A DNA stretch of 64,000 bases from Collinsella sp. AK_207A (GTDB lineage: Bacteria > Actinomycetota > Coriobacteriia > Coriobacteriales > Coriobacteriaceae): assembly GCF_902501965.1 (NCBI RefSeq), contig NZ_CABWID010000024.1:40052-104051 (forward strand), read 5' to 3'. This document shows positions 54,890 to 63,979 of this stretch, in pieces. The notes under the pieces are model-generated. The model saw only the letters and a list, made by a program, of their open reading frames with translations, did not search any database and was not told the origin of the DNA. The translations under genes and the position numbers were made by a program. How positions within the stretch are numbered: position 1 is the first letter of the stretch; every line of letters starts with the position of its first letter.

Positions 54890-54993
54890 AGCCTCCCCTT
54901 CCACGTGCATATATAGGCGTAAAACCTCAAAATGATACTACGCTTGATTTGGTTCAGCAAGAGAGTACAGGCGAGGCGCCATGCGAGGTGGCC
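54890..54993. other. Gap between rsmB and the GH13-GH77 gene
   Basis: About 100 bases with an AT-rich patch (54925-54955) that probably holds the promoter of the fusion gene; no hexamers are convincing. Confidence 0.35.
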
Positions 54994-56568
54994 TCAGCGG
55001 ACCCCCTCGTCCGCGCGACGGAGCACGGCGTGGTAGTGGCCGTCGAACGCGCCGGGGGCGGGATGGGTCTGATGGCGGCTGGCAACGCCGAACGCGTGAC
55101 CGGCCTCAGTTGCGAGGAAGCAGTCGACCACCCGATCGTTCTCGGCGGAGAGCACCGAGCACGTGGCGTAGACGAGCAGGCCACCCGGAGCCACGCGGCG
55201 AGCCGCCTCCTGCAGGAGCCGGAGTTGGAGCCCCGGCAGGGACTCATCGACATCGCGCTCGGCGAGGCGCCACGGGATCTCGGGATGGCGGCGCATGGTG
55301 CCCGTCCCGGAGCAGGGCGCGTCCACGAGCACGGTATCGAACAGGCGCCGCTCCCCCGCCGGGGCGTCCAGCTCGGTCAGGGCGGTATCCAGGTCCGTGG
55401 CGTCCCCGGCGATCACGCGCACGCCGTCCGAGAGCCCCGCGCGCTCCAAGCGGGCGAGGTTCTGCCGGCACTTGGCGGGATAGAGCTCGAGCGCCACGTG
55501 CTCGCGGGCGAGACCCCGATGCATGGCAGCTGCGGCCATGACATACGTCTTGGTACCCCGGCCCGCGCCGATCTCCAAACAAGAACCCGGTCGCGTTGCC
55601 GCAAGGGCCACTGTCTGCGCATTCACATCGGATACCACGGCCTCGACGCGCTCCAGCGCGCCCGTGGCGACGAATGCCGGGAAGTCCGAGACCACCTCGC
55701 AGCCGGCGGGTAGACCCGTTTGACCGGGCTGGCCGGTAAAACTACCGGATACTGTAGGGGTTTCGGGGTGCCCGGCGGAAAACTCGTCGATAGTGTAGGG
55801 GTTTTCGGCGACACCTGAAGTACAGGCCGTTGCACCAGCATGAAAACCGCAGGTCGCGAGGCCGCCGTTTCCGGCTGTACTCGGCGCGGGCCCAAAAAGC
55901 CCTACAGTATCGCCCAGTTTTTCTTCCGGGCGCTCAAAACCCCTACAGTATCCCCCCGGTTTGTCCGCAGCAGCGTCCGGGCGGCCCTCACAGGGCGCCG
56001 GGGCAGCGCAGATGGCGATCGGCGCGGGCTCCAGCTGGGCGGCGCAGAGCTCGGACGCGGCCGTATCGCCCAGGGACGCTTCGATGCGGCTGAGAAGCCA
56101 GACGGGCAGGCCCGCCCGACGCGCCCGTGCGGCGAGGGAACGCTCCCCAGCGTCAACGTCCAAGGCAGACAGGAACGCGTCGCGGTCGTCCGCCACGCGC
56201 CGGAGCACCGCGTTCGCAAGCCCTGCAGCGGCGCGCGCCTGGGAGCGCACGAGCTCAACGCCCTGGCTCACCGCGACCTCGCGACGCTGCCCCAGGTAGA
56301 TGAGCTCGAACGCGGCGAGGCGCAGCGCCGCGCGCACGCGCGGGGCGACTTTCCCCGGTTTGGAGAGATGGGCGTCGAGTGCCTGGTCCAGGCACCCCTC
56401 GGTGGCCGTCGCGCCCAGAACGAGTCTGCGGGCAAAGGAAGCATCGCGCCGGTCGAGCGCGCGGAGGGCCTTTGAGGAATCTAGCAGCTCGCGCACGCGG
56501 GCGTCGCGCCTGCCGGCCTCCACGAGCACGGCGAGCGCCACGCGGCGCGCCGGCGAGACCTGGCTCAC
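54994..56568 (-). CDS. rsmB: 16S rRNA (cytosine-967-C5)-methyltransferase with in-frame repeat insertion
   Basis: The 524-residue protein has an N-terminal NusB-like helical domain (SFARRLVLGATATEGCLDQAL), then a Rossmann methyltransferase with SAM loop LEIGAGRGTKT (usually CAAPGGKT), DAPCSGTGTMRRHPEIPW and the catalytic Cys region YATCSVLSAEN. Between the domains, residues about 202-277 are low-complexity and do not look like RsmB; they are encoded by a palindromic repeat. The start is the GTG at 56566-56568, which overlaps the fmt stop (GTGA) with GGGAAG upstream; a GTG five codons earlier is possible. It sits in def-fmt-rsmB order. Confidence 0.88.
   Translation of the reverse strand: MSQVSPARRVALAVLVEAGRRDARVRELLDSSKALRALDRRDASFARRLVLGATATEGCLDQALDAHLSKPGKVAPRVRAALRLAAFELIYLGQRREVAVSQGVELVRSQARAAAGLANAVLRRVADDRDAFLSALDVDAGERSLAARARRAGLPVWLLSRIEASLGDTAASELCAAQLEPAPIAICAAPAPCEGRPDAAADKPGGYCRGFERPEEKLGDTVGLFGPAPSTAGNGGLATCGFHAGATACTSGVAENPYTIDEFSAGHPETPTVSGSFTGQPGQTGLPAGCEVVSDFPAFVATGALERVEAVVSDVNAQTVALAATRPGSCLEIGAGRGTKTYVMAAAAMHRGLAREHVALELYPAKCRQNLARLERAGLSDGVRVIAGDATDLDTALTELDAPAGERRLFDTVLVDAPCSGTGTMRRHPEIPWRLAERDVDESLPGLQLRLLQEAARRVAPGGLLVYATCSVLSAENDRVVDCFLATEAGHAFGVASRHQTHPAPGAFDGHYHAVLRRADEGVR
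55738..55963. repeat. Palindromic repeat element inside the rsmB reading frame
   Basis: Copy A (55738-55813) and copy B (55892-55963) are inverted relative to each other and about three-quarters identical by eye. Each contains two direct copies of a word close to GATACTGTAGGGGTTTT, about 41 nt apart. The 78-nt centre has its own inverted words (TACAGGCCG and CCGGCTGTA). The whole 226-nt palindrome is read through in frame by rsmB with no stop codon, adding about 75 residues between its two domains. Confidence 0.82.
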
Positions 56569-57491
56569 GAGAGCGCTTCCCACGTGACCGCGGCTCCGCG
56601 CTGTCCGGCAGCCCAGGCGGCGGCGTCCATGGCCCGCTTGCCATCGGGCTTGAGCTCAAGCACCTCGAGCGCGCCCTCCCCGCAGCCCAGAAGGACCCTC
56701 CCCCCTTGGATGGCAAGCTCACCCGCTGCGAGCACCGCGCCGCTCACCGGCGCAACCCGCGCGGCCAGCACGCGCACCGGCTTGCCCGCGAGCATGCAGC
56801 GCGCGGGCGCGGCATCGCTCGAGGCCAGAGCGCGCCGCTCGTTATCCGCGGCGCTGACCGCCGGGTCAAGGCGCAGCTCGGCCTTCTGGATCTTGGCGGC
56901 ATGCGTCACGAGCGCCTCGTCCTGCTCCGTCCAGGAAACGGTACCGGCGGCGAGCTCGGGCAGCACCTCGAGCAGCAGTCCGGCGCCGAGCTCTGCCAGC
57001 TCGGACGTCAGCTCGTCCGCGCTCTTGCCGGCAACGCTGCAGGAAGCCTGCGCGCAGAACGCCCCGGTATCCACCCCGTGCCCGATCCGCATGATAGACA
57101 CGCCGGCCTCGGCATCCCCCGCCAGGATCGCGCGTTGGATGGGGGCGGCCCCGCGCCAGCGCGGCAGCAGCGACGCGTGCACGTTCACGCAGCCGAGGGG
57201 CGCCATGGTCAGCACCTCATCCGGCAGGATGCAGCCGTAGGCAGCCACGCAGAACACGTCGGCCCGGGCGGCGCGAAGGGCATCGACCACCTCTGGCTCC
57301 ATGCGCTTCGCCTCGAGCACCGGCAGCCCCAGCTCAAGGGCCGCCGCCTTGACCGGCGAGGGCTCGAGCTTCTTGCCGCGGCTCCTCACGGCATCCGGCC
57401 GCGTGAGCACGAGCGCCACGTCGTGCGCGGCGGCCAGCGCCCGAAGCGACGGGACGGCGAAGTCGGGCGTACCCATGAAGACGATGCGCAT
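56565..57491 (-). CDS. fmt: Methionyl-tRNA formyltransferase
   Basis: The 308-residue enzyme formylates initiator Met-tRNA using 10-formyl-THF. It has MRIVFMGTPDFAVPSL, the active-site VNVHASLLPRWRGAAPIQRAI, DTGAFCAQ and a C-terminal OB-fold domain. ATG at 57489-57491 with GGAG is preferred over one four codons upstream. It lies between def and rsmB; def removes the formyl group later. Confidence 0.96.
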   Translation of the reverse strand: MRIVFMGTPDFAVPSLRALAAAHDVALVLTRPDAVRSRGKKLEPSPVKAAALELGLPVLEAKRMEPEVVDALRAARADVFCVAAYGCILPDEVLTMAPLGCVNVHASLLPRWRGAAPIQRAILAGDAEAGVSIMRIGHGVDTGAFCAQASCSVAGKSADELTSELAELGAGLLLEVLPELAAGTVSWTEQDEALVTHAAKIQKAELRLDPAVSAADNERRALASSDAAPARCMLAGKPVRVLAARVAPVSGAVLAAGELAIQGGRVLLGCGEGALEVLELKPDGKRAMDAAAWAAGQRGAAVTWEALS

Positions 57492-57521
57492 CAGGTTCTC
57501 CAATCGGCTCGGACGGCTGCG

Positions 57522-58058
57522 CTACTCGGTGTCGCCCGGCTTGGCGCCGCGGGCGAGGGCGTCCCGGTAGGCGCGCTGGGCGCGCACGCGGGCGATGGGC
57601 GAGAGGCGGTCGAACATGGTCTTGCCGTGCAGGTGGTCGATCTCATGCTGCAGGCACACGCAGAACAGGTCGCCCGAGGCCTCGAAGCGCATGAGCTCGG
57701 CATCCAGGTTGTACGCCTCCACGACCACGTGGTCGGGACGGTAGATCTCGCAGTTGATGCCCGGAATGGAAAGGCACCCCTCGTTAAAGGGGGCGAGCGT
57801 CTCGGAGGTCTCCACGATCTGCGGGTTGATGAGCACGTAGGGGTCGTAGTCGTCCTTGCCCGTGTAGCTGGTGTCCACGATGCACATCTGCACGAGCTCC
57901 CCCACCTGCGGGGCGGCGAGGCCGCAGCCGCCGTCCTCGAACATGATGCGCTTCATGCGCTCGGCGAGGGCACAGGTCTCGGGCGTGATCTCCTCGATCT
58001 CGGCACACTCCTGCGAGAGGCGCGGATCGGGCGAGAGGACGATGCCGTTCATCTCCAT
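57522..58058 (-). CDS. def: Peptide deformylase
   Basis: The 178-residue metalloenzyme removes the N-formyl group from new proteins. Three motifs are present: GCGLAAPQVG (motif 1), EGCLSIPG with the metal-binding Cys (motif 2) and QHEIDHLHGKTMFD with two His ligands and Glu (motif 3). The length and C-terminal helix fit type I/III enzymes. A GGAAG ribosome binding site precedes the ATG. Confidence 0.96.
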   Translation of the reverse strand: MEMNGIVLSPDPRLSQECAEIEEITPETCALAERMKRIMFEDGGCGLAAPQVGELVQMCIVDTSYTGKDDYDPYVLINPQIVETSETLAPFNEGCLSIPGINCEIYRPDHVVVEAYNLDAELMRFEASGDLFCVCLQHEIDHLHGKTMFDRLSPIARVRAQRAYRDALARGAKPGDTE

Positions 58059-58106
58059 CTTGACGGGCTTCCTTCCTAGGCTGGGCCCTGCTGCGGGCCC
58101 CGGTCG

Positions 58107-60560
58107 TTACATGAGGTCGTAGGCGTCGACGTCGACGCTCACGCTGATTCCCTTGGGCTGGCCCACGGCGGCGATGGCGTCGCCCAGAGCCTGCGATACA
58201 TGATACCCAAGCGGCGACTTCACGATGAAGTGGAACCGGAACCGGTCCTTGGCACGCGAGATCACGCAGGGATTGGGGCCGAGCACCTGCGGTTCGGCCG
58301 TCGGGTCGCCCGCGAGTGACGGCAGGGTGCCGGACACGCTGCCGGGCGCCACCGAGCGCTGCGGCCCCGCAGCCGCATGACCCGCGCCGAGCCGCCGGCG
58401 GACCTCGGCCGCCAGGCGCTCCGCGAAGCCGCGCGCCGCCATCTCGCTCGCGCTCCACACGCTCACGTTGGAAAGCCGCACGTAGGGCGGGTATCCCGCC
58501 TCTCGGCGCTGGCTCAGGTCGTGCTCGGTGAAGATGGAGCGGTCGTGGCGGGCGACGGCCCGAATCACGGGGTCATCCGGCTGGTAGGTCTGGATGATGA
58601 CGCGCCCCGGGTCCTCGCCGCGGCCCGCGCGGCCGGCCACCTGCTCGAGCAGGTCGTAGGCGCGCTCCCCCGCCCGAAAGTCGGGCATCTTGAGGGCGTA
58701 GTCGGCGTTCACCACGCCCACGAGCGTGACCTCGGGAAAGTCCAGTCCCTTGGCGATCATCTGCGTGCCCAGCAGCACGGCGCACTCCGCGGCGTCGAAC
58801 TCCTCGAGCAGCTGCTTGTGCCCGTCCTTGCCCTTGGTGGAGTCCGCGTCCATGCGAATCACCCGCACGTGCGAGGGCAGCAGCTCCACCAGCGCGTCCT
58901 CCACCTGCTGAGTGCCGAGGCCCATCTTGGCGAGATAGCGGCTGCCGCACTTGGGGCACGCGGTGCCGGGGTCGGGGTAGCTGCGCACGTGGTAGACGGC
59001 CCCGCAGGTATGGCACTCGAGCGTGCGCGTGCGCTCGTGGTAGGTGAGCGCCGTGGAGCAGTGCCGGCACGTGGGCACGCACCCGCACTCGCGGCACATG
59101 AGGAAAGGCGCGAACCCGCGGCGGTTGTGCAGAAGCACCGCCTTCTCGCCGCGCTCGGCAACCGCGAGCAGCGCGTCCGCCAGCTCACGGGAGAAGATGG
59201 AGCGGCTGCCACCCTGGAACTCGCGCCTGAGGTCGACGATGGTCACCTGGGGCAGACGGGCCCCGCCCGGGCGCTCCGGCATCTCAACCCGGCGCCAGCG
59301 CTGCCCGTCCACGCCCCCGCGCGCACAGCGGGCGAGGGCCTCGGCCGAGGGCGTGGCCGAGCCCAGCACAAGCGGGCATCGTTTCATGCGGGCCATCTGC
59401 GCAGCCACCTCGCGGGCGTGGTAGCGGGGGCTCCCGCCCTGCTTGTAGCTCTGCTCGTGCTCCTCGTCGATGATGATGAGCCCGAGCTCGCGCACGGGGC
59501 AAAAGAGCGCGGACCGCGCGCCCACCACCACGCGCGCCGCCCCGGTACGCACCATGTCCCACTGGTCCAGGCGCTCACCAGGAGAAAGGCGCGAGTGGAA
59601 CACGGCCACCGCCCCGCCGAAGCGGCTGCGGAAACGACCGACCGTCTGGGCGGTGAGCGAGATCTCGGGCACGAGCACGATGGCGGAGCGACCCTGGGCG
59701 AGCACGCGCTCGATAGCTGAGAGGTAGACCTCCGTCTTGCCGGAACCCGTGACCCCGTCCACCAGGACCACGTCTCCCTGGCCCGCGTCGTCCGCCTCGC
59801 GGATGGCGGCGAGCGCCTCCTCCTGGCCGGCGGTCAGGCGCTCGGGGGCCTGCGCCCGCGCGGAGGAGAGCGTGGTCTCGTCGCCCCCGGCCCCGCGCCA
59901 GGCGCGACGCTCCTCAACCGCCACCACGCCGCGCTTCTCGAGCGCGCGGACCGTGGACGACATGTCGGTGTAGAGCAGGTTGAGCTCGCGCGTGGTGACG
60001 GGTCCGCAGGAGAGCGCCTCGATGAGCAGGCGCTGCCGCTGCGCGTTGGCGCGCGGCGTGAACGAACGGCCCTCGTTGGTGAGCGAGACCCAGCGCTCGG
60101 TAACGGGGTTCACGGCGGGCCGCTCGACCTCGTAGGTGCCGTCGTCGCGGCGGCGCACGCGCGGGCTGCCGCCGGGCGGCAGGAAGAGCCGCAGGCACTC
60201 GGCGAGCGAGGCCACGTACTCCCGGCTCATCCAGAACGCCGTGGCGGCCGCCAGCGGCGTGAACGAGGGGGCGGCGAGCACGGAGCGGATGGACTTCACG
60301 CGGGCGGGGTCGAGACCGGCGGCACCGGCCAGCTGGTCGAGCGCGGCGGCGCGCATGACCACATAGCCCGCGGCCATGCGGCCGGCAAAGTTGACGAGCA
60401 CGGTGGAGCCCACCTCGACGTCACCCTCGAGCTCCGCCAGCACGGCGTAGGCGAACGGCTCGGAGAGCGCGCGGGCGGGCACGTCCACCACCACGGAAAC
60501 GTAGGCGGCGGGAGCGGGGGCGCCGAAGAGCGCGGGCTGTTGGTCAGAATCGCGATGCAT
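58107..60560 (-). CDS. priA: Primosomal replication helicase PriA
   Basis: The 817-residue superfamily 2 helicase reloads DnaB at stalled forks. An N-terminal 3'-end-binding domain is followed by Walker A VDGVTGSGKTEVYLSA, DEEH (IIIDEEHEQSYKQGG), GSATPS, a zinc domain with four Cys pairs (CREC, CRHC, CHTC, CPKC), and motif VI EQVAGRAGRG. The C-terminal domain carries an extra Gly/Ala/Pro insert (about residues 725-755). ATG at 60558-60560 has only a weak ribosome binding site. It is first of priA-def-fmt-rsmB. Confidence 0.96.
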   Translation of the reverse strand: MHRDSDQQPALFGAPAPAAYVSVVVDVPARALSEPFAYAVLAELEGDVEVGSTVLVNFAGRMAAGYVVMRAAALDQLAGAAGLDPARVKSIRSVLAAPSFTPLAAATAFWMSREYVASLAECLRLFLPPGGSPRVRRRDDGTYEVERPAVNPVTERWVSLTNEGRSFTPRANAQRQRLLIEALSCGPVTTRELNLLYTDMSSTVRALEKRGVVAVEERRAWRGAGGDETTLSSARAQAPERLTAGQEEALAAIREADDAGQGDVVLVDGVTGSGKTEVYLSAIERVLAQGRSAIVLVPEISLTAQTVGRFRSRFGGAVAVFHSRLSPGERLDQWDMVRTGAARVVVGARSALFCPVRELGLIIIDEEHEQSYKQGGSPRYHAREVAAQMARMKRCPLVLGSATPSAEALARCARGGVDGQRWRRVEMPERPGGARLPQVTIVDLRREFQGGSRSIFSRELADALLAVAERGEKAVLLHNRRGFAPFLMCRECGCVPTCRHCSTALTYHERTRTLECHTCGAVYHVRSYPDPGTACPKCGSRYLAKMGLGTQQVEDALVELLPSHVRVIRMDADSTKGKDGHKQLLEEFDAAECAVLLGTQMIAKGLDFPEVTLVGVVNADYALKMPDFRAGERAYDLLEQVAGRAGRGEDPGRVIIQTYQPDDPVIRAVARHDRSIFTEHDLSQRREAGYPPYVRLSNVSVWSASEMAARGFAERLAAEVRRRLGAGHAAAGPQRSVAPGSVSGTLPSLAGDPTAEPQVLGPNPCVISRAKDRFRFHFIVKSPLGYHVSQALGDAIAAVGQPKGISVSVDVDAYDLM

Positions 60561-60595
60561 GCGTTCCAGTGTAGCGCAGCGCGCGGACGCACGGG

Positions 60596-60670
60596 CGGGG
60601 GCGATGGGCGCGGCGCCGGCGGCCGCACGAGCGGTACGAGCCCACGCCCGCCGAGCCGTTATCGCCCCCG
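60596..60670. repeat. GC-rich inverted repeat between the OPT transporter and priA
   Basis: CGGGGGCGAT (60596-60605) pairs with ATCGCCCCCG (60661-60670), with a further GC-rich palindrome between. It lies just past the OPT stop on the minus strand and may act as its terminator, though no T-run follows. Confidence 0.5.
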
Positions 60671-60680
60671 CTTGCCGACC

Positions 60681-62405
60681 CTATCCCGCGAGCCCCGCGA
60701 CCACGCTCGCGAGCGCGATGATCACGCCCACGATGGACTCGCCGCCGAGCAGCCCGCTCGCCACCACGATGCCCGTCTCCTGCTCCGCCTGCTCGTCCAC
60801 GCCCGCGCGACGGGCGAAGCGGTCGAAGACCACCTTGGCGAGCGCGCCCAGAAACATGGAGAGCGGCATGTAGAACGGCAGGTAGACGCCCAGGCCGATC
60901 ATCATGGACGACAGACCGACCAGGTACAGGCCAATACCAGCGGCGAGTCCGAGCGCGAACGCCGGCACGCTCGGAATGCCCGAGACCATGGTGGCCACCA
61001 CGCTCGCCTGCGCCGCGACGAAGGCCTTCCCCACGCCGAAGGCATCCGGCCCGTAGGCGGCAAAGAGCGCGTTCATGGTGAGCACGGCTACGACCACGCC
61101 CAGCAGCGCGCCCACAGCCTGGCCCGCCCACATGGCGCGCGGGTTGGTGCCGATGAGCGCACCGGTCTTGAAGTCGCTCATCACATCGCCCGCAAGACCG
61201 CAGGTCACGGCCACGATACCCGCCACAAAGAACAGCTTGACAGGCGCGGTGTCCGAGATGACGGCCACGATGAGCAGCACGATCAGGCCGAAGATCTCCA
61301 TGGGGTCTATGCCGGTGCTCCCCACCGACTGCGCGCTCATGATGGTGGTGACGAACGAGAGCAGCACGATCACCACGGCCACGAGCGGGGAAAGCCCCAG
61401 GCCGAGGCAAATGACGAGCGCGGCGGCGGCCACCATGAGCGCCAGGATGCCGGCGTCGTAGCGGCCGGTCAGGTCGGCGAAGAGGCCGGAGGGCGCGGGA
61501 TCGGGAGCCGCGCCGGCGCCAGCGGGCGCAGACGCACCAGTCCCCGCACCGGCCGCCTCTCCCCCGTTGCGCACCATGCGAACCAGCGCGGGCAGGATGT
61601 CCTTCAGCAGCACGGCGATGCCGGAGCCCATCATGAGGCCCATGCCCAGGCTCTTGACGATGCCGCCCGCCGTGGCCACGTCCCACAACCCTGCGGCGAC
61701 ACCGCCCACCACCAGGCCGAAGTTCGCGAACACGGCACCCGCCATGCAGAAGGCCAGCGCGCCGAAGCCAACCAGAAAGCCCACGGAGAGCATCATCGGC
61801 GAGTTGTAGATGCCAAAGGTCACGCCGGGGATGGGCAGCGCGCAGAGCATGGCCGGCACCCAGCCCAGCACGTCGCGCGCCACGCTGTAGAGGCCGGCGA
61901 CCCCCATGGAGAGGAAGAGCCGTTTGCCCGTGCCGCCGCGGTTGGTGGCCGCGGTGAGGGTCTCGGCCGCGGCCGTGCCGATGGGGTATTCCAGATCCGA
62001 CTCGTCCACGAAGCGCCGGCGGATGAGCGCCGTGGCCACGAGCCCCAGCAGCGTGCCGGCCAGGGCGACGCCGAGCATCTCGCCCAGACTCGTTCCGCCC
62101 TCCAGCCCGAGCATCCAGATACCGGGGATGGTGAACGCTAGGCCGCCGGCGACCATGGAACCGGCTGACATGATGATCTGGGTGATGTTCGCCTCGTTCA
62201 GGCTGCGGTGGCCGAAGGCGCGCAGCAGCACGAGCGCGGTGATGGAGGTGAAGATGGTGGGCCACGGCAGCGAGCCCATCTTGAGGGCGGTATAGACCGA
62301 CGATGCCGTGATGATGACGCACCCCACGCAGCCGATGACGATACCTGCGGGGGTCAGTTGCCCGCGCAAACCCGCACGGGAACCCTGGGAGCTCGATTGG
62401 CTCAT
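60681..62405 (-). CDS. OPT-family oligopeptide transporter
   Basis: The 574-residue membrane protein has about 14 hydrophobic segments. Near the N terminus is the family-typical region ALKMGSLPWPTIFTSI, then DLEYPIGTAAAETLTAA, and later TNPRAMWAGQAVGALLG and LPFYMPLSMFLGALAK. A Gly/Ala/Pro-rich cytoplasmic loop lies near the middle. OPT members import oligopeptides or metal chelates by proton symport. I chose the ATG at 62403-62405 (AAGGAG); the frame extends into the oppositely oriented coaX but that is not plausible. Confidence 0.93.
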   Translation of the reverse strand: MSQSSSQGSRAGLRGQLTPAGIVIGCVGCVIITASSVYTALKMGSLPWPTIFTSITALVLLRAFGHRSLNEANITQIIMSAGSMVAGGLAFTIPGIWMLGLEGGTSLGEMLGVALAGTLLGLVATALIRRRFVDESDLEYPIGTAAAETLTAATNRGGTGKRLFLSMGVAGLYSVARDVLGWVPAMLCALPIPGVTFGIYNSPMMLSVGFLVGFGALAFCMAGAVFANFGLVVGGVAAGLWDVATAGGIVKSLGMGLMMGSGIAVLLKDILPALVRMVRNGGEAAGAGTGASAPAGAGAAPDPAPSGLFADLTGRYDAGILALMVAAAALVICLGLGLSPLVAVVIVLLSFVTTIMSAQSVGSTGIDPMEIFGLIVLLIVAVISDTAPVKLFFVAGIVAVTCGLAGDVMSDFKTGALIGTNPRAMWAGQAVGALLGVVVAVLTMNALFAAYGPDAFGVGKAFVAAQASVVATMVSGIPSVPAFALGLAAGIGLYLVGLSSMMIGLGVYLPFYMPLSMFLGALAKVVFDRFARRAGVDEQAEQETGIVVASGLLGGESIVGVIIALASVVAGLAG

Positions 62406-62537
62406 ATGTTCTCCTTCGTATATCCGCTCCCCCAAAGCAGGGAGTCGGGTTACGTTCCGGACAGGCGGTAGTATAGACTCGTCCAGACCGAAAGGGCGCG
62501 GGAAAACGACGACCCCGTCCTGACAAAGGGAGGAACC

Positions 62538-63365
62538 ATGGCGCGCGTGCTCACGGTGGACGTGGGAAACACATTCACGAACCTGGGGCTTTTTGAAGAC
62601 GACCAGCTGCTCGGCAGCTACGAGGCCACAACGCCCGAGCGCTGCACGGCAGATGAGGCGGCCGAGGTGGCGAGGCGGGCGCTGCGTTCCATCGCGCCCA
62701 ACTCCCCCGCCGCGGCGGCTGGCATCCTCGCCTGCGTGGTCCCTGCGCTCACCGACGTGTGGACCCGCGCGCTCGGCGCCGTATGCGGCGCGCGGGCGCT
62801 CGTGGTGGGGCCGGGGCTGAAGAGCGGCCTCAAGATGCGCTACGACGACCCCGCCGAGGTGGGCGCCGACCGCGTGGCCGACGCCGTGGCGGCACGGGAG
62901 ATCTTCGGGGCGCCGTGCGTGGTCGTGAATCTGGGGACCACCACCAACTTCGAGGTGCTGGACGCGAGCGGCGCATTCGCGGGCGGCATCATCGCCCCCG
63001 GCGTGGAGCTGGGCGCGGAGTCCATCGCGGTGGCGGCGGCGCGCCTGCCCAAGATCGAGCTGCGCACGCCGGCCCGCGTAATCGGCCGCAACACGCGCGA
63101 GGCCATGCAGTCGGGCATCGTTCTCGGCGAGGTGGCCCGCATCGACGGGCTGCTGGACGCCGTGCTGGCGGAGCTGGCGGGAGCGGGCGGTGCAGCGGGC
63201 GGGTCGGAGGCCGGCCCGGCGGCCGCTGCGACCGGCGACGTCCCCATCGTGGTGACGGGCACCAACGCCCCCGCTATGGCAGCGCTCCTCAAGCACGAAG
63301 CGCAGGCGCGGCCGACGCTCACGCTCGAGGGGTTGAACCTGATCTACCGGCGCAACCGGAGGTAG
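62538..63365 (+). CDS. coaX: Type III pantothenate kinase
   Basis: The 275-residue kinase carries out the first step of coenzyme A synthesis. It has the N-terminal DVGNTFTNLGLF loop, the pantothenate-site motif VGADRVADAVAA, the NLGTTTNFEVLD segment (more often GTATTFD), and GGIIAPGVELG. An Ala/Gly-rich insert lies near residues 212-235. A strong AGGGAGG precedes ATG at 62538. It diverges from the OPT gene; a TAGTATAGA around 62469-62477 may supply its -10. Confidence 0.95.
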   Translation: MARVLTVDVGNTFTNLGLFEDDQLLGSYEATTPERCTADEAAEVARRALRSIAPNSPAAAAGILACVVPALTDVWTRALGAVCGARALVVGPGLKSGLKMRYDDPAEVGADRVADAVAAREIFGAPCVVVNLGTTTNFEVLDASGAFAGGIIAPGVELGAESIAVAAARLPKIELRTPARVIGRNTREAMQSGIVLGEVARIDGLLDAVLAELAGAGGAAGGSEAGPAAAATGDVPIVVTGTNAPAMAALLKHEAQARPTLTLEGLNLIYRRNRR

Positions 63366-63465
63366 ACGGGACATCGGAATGCAAAGGATCCCGCGCCGCC
63401 CCTGAACTACCGCGCAGCGAAGCGCTCAACGGACTCGACATCTTCTAGCCGAAGCTCCCAAAACG

Positions 63466-63752
63466 TTGCCTGAATCGCACGCTTTCCCCATGGGAGACCC
63501 CACTGCTCATATACTCCTCACCATGGCGAACGGACCCGACAACATCGGTGTGTAGATCCTCGAGTTCAGCAGCTACAACGCGGGAATTACGTAGCGACGG
63601 CCGCAGTGTTCACCGTCATGGTTGCCCTCTAGTGCCTCCTCGGCTCACATGCGACCGGACAACCAGCCATCAAGAATTGTATCGCGCGATACCAGCACGT
63701 GCTTGTTCCCACCGTGCCCATCGTACTCGGAGCTTCAATCCTTCTGAAGTAG
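63466..63752 (+). pseudogene. Remnant of a CadD-family cadmium/cation efflux gene
   Basis: Translation across stops gives HILLTMANGPDNIGV-stop-ILEFSSYNAGIT, then after a frameshift near 63590 VATAAVFTVMVAL-stop-CLLGSHATGQPAIKN and RYQHVLVPTVPIVLGASILL. This is the pattern of the C-terminal part of CadD-type transporters (a DNIGVY-like motif in one half, a conserved basic-Tyr-x-His-hydrophobic-VP segment at the end). Stops lie at 63553-63555 (a Tyr position), 63592-63594 and 63630-63632 (a Trp position); the N-terminal half is missing. It is clearly non-functional; the family call rests on memory of the family, not a search. Confidence 0.6.
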
Positions 63753-63799
63753 CAGGGGAACCGACAACGACACGCCCAATGCCATCAACATGCCAAGAA

Positions 63800-63829
63800 C
63801 AAAAGAGAGGGCCCTCGCGGGCCCCCTCG
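63800..63829 (-). terminator. Terminator of the rRNA operon
   Basis: A GAGGG-rich stem (63805-63828) with a GCGA loop is followed on the minus strand by TTTTGTTCTT. It lies about 35 nt past the 3' end of 5S rRNA. Confidence 0.85.
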
Positions 63830-63862
63830 GGTACTATCGGCGTCGGCCTGGTGCCGTCCACC

Positions 63863-63979
63863 GGTCAGCGGCGCCCTGCTCTCCCACGGGCTTCCCCCGC
63901 AGTACCATCGGCGCGGTGCGGCTTAGCTTCCGGGTTCGGAATGGGACCGGGCGTGCCCCGCACGCTGTGGCCGCTGACC
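63863..63979 (-). rRNA. rrf: 5S ribosomal RNA
   Basis: About 117 nt. The terminal stem GGTCAGCGGC/GCCGCTGACC closes the molecule, and the conserved loops CCCGGTCCCATTCCGAACCC and GGAAGCTAAGCC are present. The order on the minus strand implies that 23S and 16S genes lie beyond the right edge. Confidence 0.93.

Larger units (their letters stand above)
63366..63862. other. Gap between coaX and the rRNA operon
   Basis: These 497 bases contain no intact gene. They hold a decayed cadD-like transporter gene and the rRNA terminator, both listed separately. The first 100 bases show nothing I recognise. Confidence 0.6.

Noticed and set aside
60681..63374. OPT transporter frame extended to 63374
   Set aside because: The extra part is antisense to coaX, low in hydrophobic residues and lacks a start signal; the ATG at 62405 has a strong ribosome binding site and matches the family start.
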